Below are positions 1 to 8,953 of a stretch of 64,000 nucleotides of DNA, in pieces. Location: positions 1,116,001 to 1,180,000 of the forward strand of contig OZ006987.1 of assembly GCA_963931055.1 (NCBI GenBank), read 5' to 3'. The notes under the pieces are model-generated. The model was not told where the DNA came from. It ran no database searches and worked only from the letters and a program-made list of their open reading frames with translations. Positions within the stretch are counted from its first letter, which is position 1; every line of letters begins with the position of its first letter. This stretch comes from Coprenecus sp949297365 (GTDB lineage Bacteria > Bacteroidota > Bacteroidia > Bacteroidales > UBA932). Made by a program: the position numbers and the translations under genes.

Positions 1-919
1 GCAGAATCAGCTCGCCCCTGTCGGAAAGCACCGGCTTGCCGCCCTTGAAGCGGGAAGCCACAGAGGCCTTGGCCATAATGAAATCCAGCTCGCCCATGAA
101 CTTCTGCGACTCGATGACATCGTCGATATAAGGTCTGAGAAAATCCGTAAACACCGTCAGTATCCGAAGTATCTCCCTCTGCTCCTCGAAATGCAGCTCG
201 CGCAGCTGATTGTTGAGCTCGACCACCTCCATCGGCTCGATGAACGAGGTCCTGCCCGAAGCCGACTCGTCGTAAACTATGCCCGGCAGCTTTCTCTTAT
301 TGCTGGAGGACACCGGTATCAGAACCTTGCCCTCGCGTACAGAGACAGAGGCATCGGCATCAGCCACGCCCTCTTCCTGAGCCTTGCGCAATATGGCCTG
401 AATACGCCGCGACACAGCCCCTTCCTTGTCCTTGATGGCCCGGCGAATGGCGTACAGCTCCTCGGAGGCGTTGTCGCGCACCTCCCCGTATTTGTCCAGA
501 ATCTCATCTATCCTCCGCAGAACCTCCGGGAAAGACAGCACTGCAGAGGCCATCTCCCTCAGCAGCGGATACTGCCCCTCCTTACAGCCGCTGAAAAATG
601 CCAGAATCCTGCGAAGGGCATCCAGAGAGCCGCGCAGCACTATCAGCGAAGGCAGGTCGATATGTGAGTAAGGACTGCGCAGCGGCACCAGAAAGGGGAT
701 GCAGTCCCCGAAGCCGGAATTGGGAAATGCCGTCTCGAACATCAGGATCACCCGCATCTCGTCGGCCAGACCCAGACGACGCTCTATCTCCGCCGGCTCA
801 ACGGACACAATCTCGCCCTCCGCCCTTTCCCGGCCATAACCGGTGGAACAACGGGCGGCGACACTCCCGCGGAGTTTGTCAAAACCCAGCTTGGCCTCTA
901 TCTTTACCTCATTTGTCAT
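1..919 (-). CDS. mutS2: Endonuclease MutS2, N-terminal part (cut by window edge)
   Basis: About 306 residues are visible, beginning MTNEVKIEAKLGFDKLRG; the C-terminal ATPase and Smr parts lie beyond base 1. The stretch around residues 225-245 (ASGRTSFIEPMEVVELNNQL) is the MutS2 signature just before the coiled clamp. The family binds branched DNA or, in some bacteria, stalled ribosomes; the family assignment is firm, the substrate here is not known. Its ATG overlaps the stop of cdaA as ATGA, so the two are translationally coupled in one operon. No catalytic residues can be checked because the ATPase is not in view. Confidence 0.93.
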   Translation of the reverse strand, partial: MTNEVKIEAKLGFDKLRGSVAARCSTGYGRERAEGEIVSVEPAEIERRLGLADEMRVILMFETAFPNSGFGDCIPFLVPLRSPYSHIDLPSLIVLRGSLDALRRILAFFSGCKEGQYPLLREMASAVLSFPEVLRRIDEILDKYGEVRDNASEELYAIRRAIKDKEGAVSRRIQAILRKAQEEGVADADASVSVREGKVLIPVSSSNKRKLPGIVYDESASGRTSFIEPMEVVELNNQLRELHFEEQREILRILTVFTDFLRPYIDDVIESQKFMGELDFIMAKASVASRFKGGKPVLSDRGELIL

Positions 920-1710
920 ACGTTCTCCTTACGGTAGGAATTCTCAATCGAGAGCTTCAGCTCGCTCATACTGGTGATGGTCTTCATCTCGCCCCCGCTT
1001 ACGAAAGATATGTTGCCCGTCTCCTCAGAGACCACGATGGCATCCGCGTCAGTATCCTTGGTGATGCTGACAGCGGCCCTGTGCCTCATACCGTACTGCG
1101 GCGGGATATCAGGGTTGTCCACTATCGGAAGGGTGCAGCGGGCGGCGATTATGCGGTCCGCGTCGATGACCATCGCCCCGTCATGTAAAGGTGTGTTCTT
1201 ATAGAAAATATTCTCTATCAGACGCCTGTTGACCGCCGCGTCTATGCGGTCCCCGGTCTCTGTGACGAACTCCAGGGAAGAATTGTGCTGCAATACGATG
1301 AGGGCACCGGTACGGGTATCGGCCATCCTGCGGCAGGCCTGGGTAATCTCGTCCAGGGCCGTGGCCTGTATCTCCTTGTCATTGCGTCCCAACAGCAGAC
1401 GGGTAAGAAGATTGTTGCGGGACGACGAGAGGTACTTGCTCCCTATGTGCAGAAGAAAACGGCGTATCTCCGGCTGGAAAATGACGATCAGCGCTATCAC
1501 TCCGACTCCGAGGATCTGACCCAGAATCGAGGACAGCAGCTTCATGTTCAAGGCCTTCACCACTACCCATACCAGATAGAACAGCAGTATGCCGGTGACG
1601 ATGTTGAACACCGAAGTGCCGCGTATTATCCGCATCATCTGGTAGATCAGAAGACCTACCAGGATGATGTCGATAATATCAATGACCGATATGTTGATGA
1701 AGTCAAACAT
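916..1710 (-). CDS. cdaA: Diadenylate cyclase CdaA (c-di-AMP synthase)
   Basis: 264 residues. Hydrophobic helices in the first ~80 residues anchor it in the inner membrane, followed by a DisA_N/DAC domain. The catalytic DGA motif is present in PLHDGAMVI and the RHR motif in YGMRHRAAVSIT; both are needed to condense two ATP into c-di-AMP. Length matches the CdaA (membrane) class, not DisA. It lies 15 bp after the C69 dipeptidase gene and overlaps mutS2 by 4 bp, so all three are probably cotranscribed. In other bacteria c-di-AMP controls potassium uptake and envelope homeostasis; no phosphodiesterase gene is in the window. Confidence 0.95.
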   Translation of the reverse strand: MFDFINISVIDIIDIILVGLLIYQMMRIIRGTSVFNIVTGILLFYLVWVVVKALNMKLLSSILGQILGVGVIALIVIFQPEIRRFLLHIGSKYLSSSRNNLLTRLLLGRNDKEIQATALDEITQACRRMADTRTGALIVLQHNSSLEFVTETGDRIDAAVNRRLIENIFYKNTPLHDGAMVIDADRIIAARCTLPIVDNPDIPPQYGMRHRAAVSITKDTDADAIVVSEETGNISFVSGGEMKTITSMSELKLSIENSYRKENV

Positions 1711-1725
1711 CCGGAGACTTATTGA

Positions 1726-3435
1726 TTACTTTACTTCCAGGACCTCGCCTGCATCCTTGGCCACGACCTCTTTCCACTTGTCACTGTAGCCGGGCTGGTC
1801 GGGAGAGGCGGGGATACGGTCGGAATATCCGTTATTGAGGAATGTTCCGTGCCCGTTCTCCTTCTTCACGTTGCCGTCCATATACTTGACGAGCAGGTAG
1901 ATATCCAGTTCTTTCCATGTATCGAACAGACTCTGGGCCTGAGCGATGCTGTAACTGGTCAGGAAGTCGCGGGTAGCCGCAATGCTCTCCTCGGTAGGAG
2001 TCTCGCCCAGAATCTTCAGAGCGGCGGCATCTATCTCAGGCTGTTCCTCTATGGCTGTATTCTCACGGGCATCGATGACCTCACGCACCTCAGGCTCGAT
2101 ACGGTCATAGAGCATATAGGCGAAATTGGCTATACGGTTGGTGACCCAGAAGAGGGATGTGGGGGAATACTCCAGCATACTGCCGTTGCCGACCTTGATG
2201 CAGCCAGGAATCTCATTGACTGTGGTATAGACGGGGGTCAGGCAGGAAGTAGCGGCATCGTCCGTGCCGAACCATATTACGCCTCCGATCTCGTCGGGCA
2301 GCCAGCTGCGGCTCTGGCACACAATCCAGAATCCGGTCTGCTGGGTGGCGATGGCACGCTCATTGACATAGGTCTTGCCGTCATACTCGAACTCCATCGG
2401 TCTCCACCTGTAGGGAGTGTGATGTCCGCCTGCACCGGCATCAACGGTCATGTCCATGGGCGAGCCCTCAAAATGGTCGCGCATCACGTCGGCCACATCC
2501 TTCAGGCTGACCTTCTCGGAAGGCTTCACGAAGAGAGGCAGACGGTTGTCGGCATTGTAACCCATGGCGAAATCCAGATACTCATCGGCCGGACGGTCTC
2601 CTATCACACCGTCGCAGAGGATGTTGAATGCCGACCATACCCTGGCCTCGCAGCCTCTCAGAGCTCCGAAGTTCAGGGGAGCATATGCGTCGCAGAAGCT
2701 GAACTCCTCGTCGGTACCCTCGAAGTAGCCCATCTCGCGGGCGAAATCCACCACGTCCTCAGAGTAGAGCCAGTTCTCAGGGTCATCGAAGTTGATGTTG
2801 GTGATACGGGCCTGGTTGGCATGGGCGCAGATATATCCGTCCGGGACACGGGCTGCCACCCATACGATGCCCTTACGGACATTGCGGCCCTTCTTGTCCA
2901 GCTTGTTGCCCTTACCGATGAGCTCCATGATCCACACCTCGTCCTTGTCGGCTATCGAGAATGACTCGCCGCTGGAGGCATAGCCGTACTCGTTGGCCAG
3001 GTCCGCTATGATCTGAATGGCCTCACGTGCCGTTTTCGCTCTCTGCAAGGTGATATAGATAAGCGAGCCGTAGTCCATGATACCGTCCGGGTCATAGAGC
3101 TCGGGACGGCCGCCGTATGTAGTCTCGGTGATGATGACCTGGTGCTCGTTCATATTGCCCACTGTCTGATAAGTCCGGCCTATCTGGGGTATCTGGCCGA
3201 GGAAACGGCCTGTATCCCATTCGGTCACATTGAGCATGATACCCGGCTTGAAGAAGCCCGCAGGGGTAAAATACAGTTCTCCGTAGAGCTGATGCGAGTC
3301 GGCCGCATAGGTCACAAGCACCGATCCGTCCTTGGAGGCACCTTTGGTTACCAATACATTAGTACATGCAAGACCGCTCTGCACGGACATCATGGCAAAA
3401 GCGGCGCATAGTGCTGATTTCAGGAATTTATTCAT
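1726..3435 (-). CDS. C69-family dipeptidase, secreted
   Basis: 569 residues with a signal peptide (MNKFLKSALCAAFAMMSVQSGLA) ending directly before Cys24. The mature protein would start CTNVLVTKGASKDGSVLV, and in peptidase family C69 this N-terminal Cys is the nucleophile exposed by processing. Downstream motifs (ITETTYGGRPEL, SFSIADKDEVWIMELIGKG, VWVAARVPDGYICAHANQ) are typical of the family. It probably cleaves dipeptides in the periplasm or outside the cell. A near-perfect -33/-7 promoter lies upstream (3476-3507), and the gene heads an operon with cdaA and mutS2. No other function seems likely. Confidence 0.92.
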   Translation of the reverse strand: MNKFLKSALCAAFAMMSVQSGLACTNVLVTKGASKDGSVLVTYAADSHQLYGELYFTPAGFFKPGIMLNVTEWDTGRFLGQIPQIGRTYQTVGNMNEHQVIITETTYGGRPELYDPDGIMDYGSLIYITLQRAKTAREAIQIIADLANEYGYASSGESFSIADKDEVWIMELIGKGNKLDKKGRNVRKGIVWVAARVPDGYICAHANQARITNINFDDPENWLYSEDVVDFAREMGYFEGTDEEFSFCDAYAPLNFGALRGCEARVWSAFNILCDGVIGDRPADEYLDFAMGYNADNRLPLFVKPSEKVSLKDVADVMRDHFEGSPMDMTVDAGAGGHHTPYRWRPMEFEYDGKTYVNERAIATQQTGFWIVCQSRSWLPDEIGGVIWFGTDDAATSCLTPVYTTVNEIPGCIKVGNGSMLEYSPTSLFWVTNRIANFAYMLYDRIEPEVREVIDARENTAIEEQPEIDAAALKILGETPTEESIAATRDFLTSYSIAQAQSLFDTWKELDIYLLVKYMDGNVKKENGHGTFLNNGYSDRIPASPDQPGYSDKWKEVVAKDAGEVLEVK

Positions 3436-3475
3436 GTCGTTTATTCTGATTTTGTATACATTTGCAAAATAAATT

Positions 3476-3507
3476 CAAAAGTAACACTTTTTAAATTCAT
3501 ATACAAA
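3476..3507 (-). promoter_or_regulatory. Bacteroidota-type promoter for the C69 dipeptidase operon
   Basis: Read on the minus strand, TTTG (3507-3504) is separated by 20 bp from TACTTTTG (3483-3476), a full match to the -33 TTTG / -7 TAnnTTTG consensus. It lies about 40 bp upstream of the dipeptidase ATG at 3435. The -33 box touches the start of the divergent small gene at 3510. Confidence 0.7.
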
Positions 3508-3509
3508 AG

Positions 3510-3947
3510 ATGACCCGAGACATTATTATCAAGCTGATGCTTACACTGGCCGTACTGACATCCGCAACAGTGCTCCGTGCTCAGAACGAGGAGGAAGAGA
3601 AAACCCCGGAAGACATGGCGACAGAGGAGGCCAACCGCCTTGAGAGACTGCTCAAACTGGAGCCGCACCAGACATTCTTCATAGACTCCATACTGCAGCA
3701 CGACATGAGGGCCATGCACGATGAGATTGAGGCCCTCAGAGCATCAGGGACACAGGAATACACTGTATACAAGCAGGTTCAGAACAGATGGGTGGACCAG
3801 ATAGACAGCTCGTATAGAAAAATCCTGACAGAATACCAGTACATGATATACCGCCGGGACATCGGCAAACTCAGCAAGGAGGAGCTGAAAGTCCTCAAGG
3901 CTATGGAAAAGGCCGAGAAAAAAGCCCGCAAGGCCCAAAAAGAGTAA
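3510..3947 (+). CDS. Small secreted helical protein of unknown function
   Basis: 145 residues. The N-terminus (MTRDIIIKLMLTLAVLTSATVLRAQ) is a signal peptide ending in an AQ site, common for Bacteroidota periplasmic proteins. The rest is charged and helical with a lysine-rich tail (KAMEKAEKKARKAQKE). It is divergent from the C69 dipeptidase gene and convergent with the PHP gene. A TACATTTG -7-like box lies at 3457-3464. I do not recognise a named domain; the spacing of acidic and Tyr residues recalls small Bacteroidota proteins next to TonB loci, but this is only an impression. Confidence 0.75.
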   Translation: MTRDIIIKLMLTLAVLTSATVLRAQNEEEEKTPEDMATEEANRLERLLKLEPHQTFFIDSILQHDMRAMHDEIEALRASGTQEYTVYKQVQNRWVDQIDSSYRKILTEYQYMIYRRDIGKLSKEELKVLKAMEKAEKKARKAQKE

Positions 3948-3962
3948 GGCCGACGGGCTATA

Positions 3963-4799
3963 CTAAAGAGCCACAAAACCGGGGCGGCGGTCCTTATAGT
4001 AGACCTCGTATCTGAGGCCGGCAGCAAGAACCGTCTGACGGCACCAGTCAAAGCGGTCGGCTATGCGCGTGATGTCATGGGCATCCGAGCCGAAGGACAC
4101 GGCCTCGCCCCCGAGCTCCCGGAAACGCTTCAGGATATTGATATCCAGTTCCGGATGCCTTCCACGGTACAGTTGATAGGTCTTGGTGTTTATCTCCAGG
4201 GTCTTGCCGTTCTGCACCAGAAAAGTCAGGATTGAGTCCAGCACATCCGCGAAGTCCGAATAATATATCGTCACTTCCTTATAGTCCGGATAACGGACGA
4301 TATAGTCGTAATGCCCGAGTATGTCAAAGTCCGGCATGACCCTTATGAGGCGGTCGAACTCCTCCAGATAGTGTCCGTAGGCATATCTCCAGTCATAGGG
4401 CTTATAGTAGTCCCCGAAATAGGGATCGTGGCCGTCTATCAGATGCAGGGATGCTATCACACAGTCAAACCTATTGTCTGCAAGAATCTTGCGTATAGTA
4501 GACATACTCTTGTCCTGCAGACCTATCTCCACCCCCTTGAGCAGCTGGAAGTCTCCGTACTTCCCTCCCCTGCCGTTCAGGCCCAGAAACTCCACGTCCT
4601 CGTCTATGGCCGTCTGCTGGGACGGTACGTCAAACGTGAAGTCAGCCACTCCCGCCGGAGGGTCAAAATCCAGATGGTCAGTAAGACACAGACCGCCCAG
4701 ACCTCTCTCATACGCCGTCTTGACCGCATCCACTATATCCATGCGGGAGTCGGCAGAAAAATACGAATGACTGTGGTTGTCGAATAATCCGCCCTTCAT
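3963..4799 (-). CDS. PHP-domain phosphoesterase (histidinol-phosphatase HisK-like)
   Basis: 278 residues. The PHP metal ligands can be read in order: H8 and H10 in DNHSHSYF, DH in CLTDHLDF, E in LKGVEIGL, H in IASLHLID, H in ILGHYDYI, and DxH in FGSDAHDI. These form the trinuclear centre of the PHP hydrolases, a family that includes HisK histidinol phosphatase and nucleotide phosphatases. It is the last gene of the nuclease/TonB operon, 1 bp after a small lipoprotein. No his genes are nearby. Given the neighbours, a role on nucleotide-derived phosphate is possible, but this is inference. No signal peptide, so cytoplasmic. Confidence 0.85.
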   Translation of the reverse strand: MKGGLFDNHSHSYFSADSRMDIVDAVKTAYERGLGGLCLTDHLDFDPPAGVADFTFDVPSQQTAIDEDVEFLGLNGRGGKYGDFQLLKGVEIGLQDKSMSTIRKILADNRFDCVIASLHLIDGHDPYFGDYYKPYDWRYAYGHYLEEFDRLIRVMPDFDILGHYDYIVRYPDYKEVTIYYSDFADVLDSILTFLVQNGKTLEINTKTYQLYRGRHPELDINILKRFRELGGEAVSFGSDAHDITRIADRFDWCRQTVLAAGLRYEVYYKDRRPGFVAL

Positions 4800-4800
4800 A

Positions 4801-5214
4801 CTACCTTATCTCCTCCACGCTCCACGTTCCGGCCTCCGGGTCACGGACTACCAGCACGCTGTTGCGCATAGGCTCCATCTCGTCCGGCACAAGGATATCA
4901 AAATCCACCATCACCGAGTCCCTGCTCAGCTCGTACACCTCGCCGGCCTGAGGCTCCAGCTCCGCAGCCAGTTCCAGAAACGCCGACTTGAGCGAGTCCG
5001 GCAGAGTCTCTATCTGCCTGGCGGACTCCTCCACCTTGGCGCGGAGCTCTTCCCCGCACATCGCCGCAGCCTTGTCATATTCGGCCGCGAAATACGCTTT
5101 CACAAAGCTTTCCGCCATATCTCCGGCTTCCCGGACATGACGGTCAGCACAGCCCTGGACAGCAGTCAGCACCACTGCCAGGGCCATTACTGCCAATACC
5201 TTTCTCATCGTCAT
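4801..5214 (-). CDS. Small lipoprotein, DUF4878/NTF2-like
   Basis: 137 residues with a lipobox (VVLTAVQGCADR; Cys at about residue 22). The remainder (AESFVKAYFAAEYDKAAAMC ... AGTWSVEEIR) resembles the cystatin/NTF2-like fold of DUF4878 lipoproteins, which usually carry an AxxFxxAxxxxDxxxAxxL pattern and end with an xWxVxxI strand. Gaps of 6 bp and 1 bp to its neighbours put it in the nuclease/TonB operon. Function unknown. The start could also be the Met two codons further in. Confidence 0.75.
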   Translation of the reverse strand: MTMRKVLAVMALAVVLTAVQGCADRHVREAGDMAESFVKAYFAAEYDKAAAMCGEELRAKVEESARQIETLPDSLKSAFLELAAELEPQAGEVYELSRDSVMVDFDILVPDEMEPMRNSVLVVRDPEAGTWSVEEIR

Positions 5215-5220
5215 ACCCTG

Positions 5221-6048
5221 TTAGTCCAACACCTCGACTCCGTCCAGATCCAGAAGAACGAGCTGATATGTTTTATCGTACTTAGTAAGTATACCTGAGA
5301 TATTGCATTTGGTTCCTATATCCAGTCCCATATCTATCAATTTGGCACCGGCAAAAGAAGCATAACCGCTGGAACGGACAACGATCGTCATATCGTCCAG
5401 CTGGAAGTTCTGATTCCCTTCATCCGGCTGGTCACCCGTAACCGGATCGCTGGGTATGGCCCAAGTCTGCAGGCCCCTGTCTCCGCCCTGATATGAAAGT
5501 CCCAGGACACGCACATAGCGGCAGATCAGATCGTCATTCAGCTGAGTGCCTTCAGTAATGTCTATGGGAGGTACGGGCTCTCCGTGCTCACCGGGGAAAA
5601 TCGTCGCGTCTATAAGACTCTGAGCACTTATCCACGTAGTCTGGTACTGTTCATCATAAGCCCTGGACCCCAGCTGAATACTCTCGTTGTAAGAGCCGAG
5701 AAACAGGCCTTTGGGCTTAATGTACAGAGTCTGCCCCATCTTATAATAATTGTACAGACCGCTTCTGTAGATTTTCAGTTCCAGACCGGCCGTACCGTCA
5801 TCCACATACAGGGATCTGTAGAGATTACCGCTTCGGTCAGAGCTGACAACCTTCGCTTCCAAGACTATCGAAGCATCGGTTATCTCTGTCGCAGAGCCGG
5901 TGTACAAGGCCTTGAACTCCTCCAGCGTCATCGTAGGGTTCAGGTTTGCAGGCTGAGAAGGCTCAGGTTCGGTAAACTTCTGGCATCCGGAAAGGGCCGT
6001 GCAGGCCAACAGCAGGACTGCGGAATATTTTATAATATTTCTCATCAT
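5221..6048 (-). CDS. DUF5689-type OB-fold lipoprotein
   Basis: 275 residues, lipoprotein signal ending at TALSGCQKF. An N-terminal segment PTMTLEEFKALYTGSATEI leads into a domain typical of DUF5689 (ASIVLEAKVVSSDRSGNLYRSLYVDDGTAGLEL), followed by a second OB-like half (LDIGTKCNISGILTKYDKTYQLVLL). In Bacteroidota such proteins usually sit directly beside a TonB receptor, as here (12 bp downstream of it), and are thought to be surface-exposed. Its OB-like folds match the OB domains in the two upstream lipoproteins, which fits a substrate-binding role for nucleic acid (inference). Confidence 0.85.
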   Translation of the reverse strand: MMRNIIKYSAVLLLACTALSGCQKFTEPEPSQPANLNPTMTLEEFKALYTGSATEITDASIVLEAKVVSSDRSGNLYRSLYVDDGTAGLELKIYRSGLYNYYKMGQTLYIKPKGLFLGSYNESIQLGSRAYDEQYQTTWISAQSLIDATIFPGEHGEPVPPIDITEGTQLNDDLICRYVRVLGLSYQGGDRGLQTWAIPSDPVTGDQPDEGNQNFQLDDMTIVVRSSGYASFAGAKLIDMGLDIGTKCNISGILTKYDKTYQLVLLDLDGVEVLD

Positions 6049-6060
6049 AGTAGTTCCGTT

Positions 6061-8934
6061 TTAGAATCTGAAATATACGTTAATCATATAGTTTATGCCG
6101 TGCAGATAGAAATACCGGCTGTCAAACGGCGTATAATACAACGCATCCTGCTGACCTGATGCCCGCTCGCTTGAGAGACGCATCTGCTCGTAACCCCCGG
6201 TCTTGATATTGCGGTTGTTGAGGATGTTGTTGATGTTCGCGCTGACTCCGAGAAGATACTTGCCGCCTATGTACCAGGACTTGCCTATATTGGCGTTGAG
6301 CACGAAAGCATAAGGGAACTGTTCCTGAGAGCGCAGATTGTCAATAAGCATCTGACGCGCCTCCATATTCTGAGCAGAAGCTTGCCATACGTCATCGTTA
6401 AGTCCCTCAAGCGCATAATCGGTACGGCGCAGGGGATTCATCGAGATATACATCCCGTCAAAGAAATTCAGGTCAATGCCTGCGAAGAGATAGCCGGGAC
6501 CGGCCCATGTCAGACCTATGGACGAGGCCAGATGAGGAGTACGGGCTACTTTGAAACCTTCCCAGTACACTGTCTGATTCTCAAGCACCGTTCTCGCGCT
6601 GTTGTCCACAGTCTGGGTGAAGTTGGGGTTGGAGGTGTACTCGTAGTTGCCCCAGCTCAGCGCACCCTCGAATGCCAGACCTCCCCAGATGGGAACCTTG
6701 ATACCGGCCTCGACTCCGTAGTTGCGCTGGTCTATACCGGTCATGGAGAAGTTGGTGAAGGACCTTTGGATGTCATCGTAGAAACTGATAAGGTCCGTCT
6801 GGTCGTTGATGGTGGTGTAGAAGGCCGACACGCGGAGGGATATCCATGAAGTCTTCAGCATATAGTTGATATCCGCGCTGAATATCTTCTCTGTAGTAAG
6901 ACCGTCCACCACGCTGTTGCGGGTCCTCGGGGAGAGGAAGGCCTCCTCAAAGTAGGGAGCCTGGGTCATGTAGCCGACATTGGCATATATCATGTTCTGA
7001 GGCGAGAATTTATAGTAAAGTCCCAGTTTGGCCTTGTAAGTCAGGAAATTCAGCTTCTCGGAGTTACCCAGGGAATTGTCGGGGAAGAGTCCCTTGCGCA
7101 CCAGACCCTCTCTCCAGAGAGTGTTGTATCCCAACTCACCTCCGAAGACAGCCTCGAAGCCGCCCACATTAAGATCCCAGGATGTCCATACCTTGTGGTT
7201 CTGGACATGGGCATAGTAATCATATCCGTATTTGTCTCCTTCCTTGACTACCCTGTTGGGATGATCCAGATCGTTCTGATAAGCATTCTCATCCGAGCCG
7301 AAATCCCTCTCGGCGAACTGGTCGATGTTGAGCCAGTAGTCACCTCCGAGCAGGTCCTTGACTATCTTGTAGTATTCTGTCCTGTTCCAGCGGAAATTGT
7401 AGCCAAGCGAACCTTTGAGGATAGAGCCGAAGTTCTTGGTCACCTGAGCGTTCACATTGACATCGTTCTGATCGGTGCGTCTCTCCTCCAGGATGTATTT
7501 AGAACGGCGGGCATTGGCTACATCGATAGACGGATTGTAGTCTATACCTTCGTCGAATGTGCTGTTGCGGTTCACATCATAGAGACGGTCCCAGTTGATA
7601 TGCTGTACATTGCTGTTGTATTTCCAGCCTTCTTCTGCCCATGCCTGCTGGAACGGATCGTCATAACGGGGATTGACCGTCCAATCCTGCAGTGAAGGAT
7701 CATAATATGTGCCGTCAAAATAACTGGGCAGATAGCGGTAATAGTCCGGACGGGGGTCAGGAGCATCATACCAGTCGAGAGCGGAATATCCGTTGCGGCC
7801 GAAACGCCAGGATACACCGGCCGTCACCTTGAGGTCATCGAACGGGGTGTACTCGTAGTTGAACAGGAGCACGGGCTCGTGGTTGTTCCTCACACGGGCA
7901 TTGCGTACCTTGCCGTTCTGGTAGCCCCAGTTGGAATTGTAGTAGTTGCTGCCCATCAGGTCGTACACCTCCTGGGTAGAAGCGTTCTGAGCACCGCGCT
8001 GCACCGGTGAGCCGAAGAGGGTCAGCGAGAAGCGGTGCTGATCATTCAGCCTCTTCTCAGCCGCCAGGAAATATGCGAAAGCGTTGTAGTAGACACCGGT
8101 GATGTAGTCATTGCCGCCCAGACGGGTAGACACGGACGCTGCAAAAGCCCAGCCGTTGTCCATCAGGCCTGTGGCATAAGTGGCCATCAGACGCAGGCGG
8201 TAAGTGGAGCTGTTGGTCAGCACACTGAAACGGTATCCCTTGGCCACTGTGGAGGCGTAGGCATTGATATTGGTCAGACCGCTGATACCGCCCACACCGT
8301 AGTCGGACACGGCCATGCCGCCCACGGCCTCTTTCTCCCTGGTTGCCTCGTTCAGACCGCTGAAGAGAGAGTAAGGAGTGTAGCCGCTCAAAGCGTCGTT
8401 GAACCTGATGCCGTTGATGTAGATATCGGACATCCCGCTCTCATAGCCTCTGCTCAAAAAGCGCATCGCACTGAAACTGAACGATGCTATATTGTCGAAC
8501 ACGTCCTGCGAGGCGGACAGCACCGAAGGCACGTCCTCGTAGCCCGAGCCTGACTCGTCCTCCACCTCGAAGTCCGCGAACATGTCGTCACTCATAAAGT
8601 CCGCCATAGGTACATCGGGGGTCAGGGAGACATTCATAAGGTCGTATATCTCTCCTCCGCTGACCCTGACACTCAGTCTGGTCTTCAGGTAGCCGGCTGC
8701 GGAGACTTCCATATCATACACTCCGTCCTCTATACCCTCGAACTCAAACCTGCCGTCCTCTCCGGTATATACGAACATCTCCTTCTCAGTGTAGAACAAG
8801 GTCACTTTCGCGTCCTTCACCGGGCGGGATGCGTCACGGTCCATGACCACTCCCTTCACACCTCCGGTCTGCGCCAGAGCGGGAAGGGCGGCCAGCATCA
8901 GCATAAATGATACAATAGCTGTCTTGATTTTCAT
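6061..8934 (-). CDS. TonB-dependent receptor with carboxypeptidase-regulatory-like N-domain
   Basis: 957 residues. A signal peptide (to ALAQTG) is followed by a CarboxypepD_reg-like beta sandwich (GGVKGVVMDRDASRPVKDAK to about residue 110), a plug-like region (about 130-260, with FLSRGYESGMSDIYINGIRFND) and a long beta barrel ending in YLHGINYMINVYFRF, whose last residue is the aromatic F typical of outer-membrane barrels. No SusD partner follows; instead a DUF5689 lipoprotein does. It lies in the operon with two extracellular nucleases and an EEP nuclease, so its cargo may be nucleic-acid fragments, nucleotides or a metal/phosphate released from them (inference). Confidence 0.93.
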   Translation of the reverse strand: MKIKTAIVSFMLMLAALPALAQTGGVKGVVMDRDASRPVKDAKVTLFYTEKEMFVYTGEDGRFEFEGIEDGVYDMEVSAAGYLKTRLSVRVSGGEIYDLMNVSLTPDVPMADFMSDDMFADFEVEDESGSGYEDVPSVLSASQDVFDNIASFSFSAMRFLSRGYESGMSDIYINGIRFNDALSGYTPYSLFSGLNEATREKEAVGGMAVSDYGVGGISGLTNINAYASTVAKGYRFSVLTNSSTYRLRLMATYATGLMDNGWAFAASVSTRLGGNDYITGVYYNAFAYFLAAEKRLNDQHRFSLTLFGSPVQRGAQNASTQEVYDLMGSNYYNSNWGYQNGKVRNARVRNNHEPVLLFNYEYTPFDDLKVTAGVSWRFGRNGYSALDWYDAPDPRPDYYRYLPSYFDGTYYDPSLQDWTVNPRYDDPFQQAWAEEGWKYNSNVQHINWDRLYDVNRNSTFDEGIDYNPSIDVANARRSKYILEERRTDQNDVNVNAQVTKNFGSILKGSLGYNFRWNRTEYYKIVKDLLGGDYWLNIDQFAERDFGSDENAYQNDLDHPNRVVKEGDKYGYDYYAHVQNHKVWTSWDLNVGGFEAVFGGELGYNTLWREGLVRKGLFPDNSLGNSEKLNFLTYKAKLGLYYKFSPQNMIYANVGYMTQAPYFEEAFLSPRTRNSVVDGLTTEKIFSADINYMLKTSWISLRVSAFYTTINDQTDLISFYDDIQRSFTNFSMTGIDQRNYGVEAGIKVPIWGGLAFEGALSWGNYEYTSNPNFTQTVDNSARTVLENQTVYWEGFKVARTPHLASSIGLTWAGPGYLFAGIDLNFFDGMYISMNPLRRTDYALEGLNDDVWQASAQNMEARQMLIDNLRSQEQFPYAFVLNANIGKSWYIGGKYLLGVSANINNILNNRNIKTGGYEQMRLSSERASGQQDALYYTPFDSRYFYLHGINYMINVYFRF

Positions 8935-8953
8935 AAGATATCTGTATTCTGTT

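Noticed and set aside
1849..2964. 371-codon plus-strand frame across the C69 dipeptidase gene
   Set aside because: Antisense to a clear, conserved peptidase gene; no signal peptide or family resemblance.
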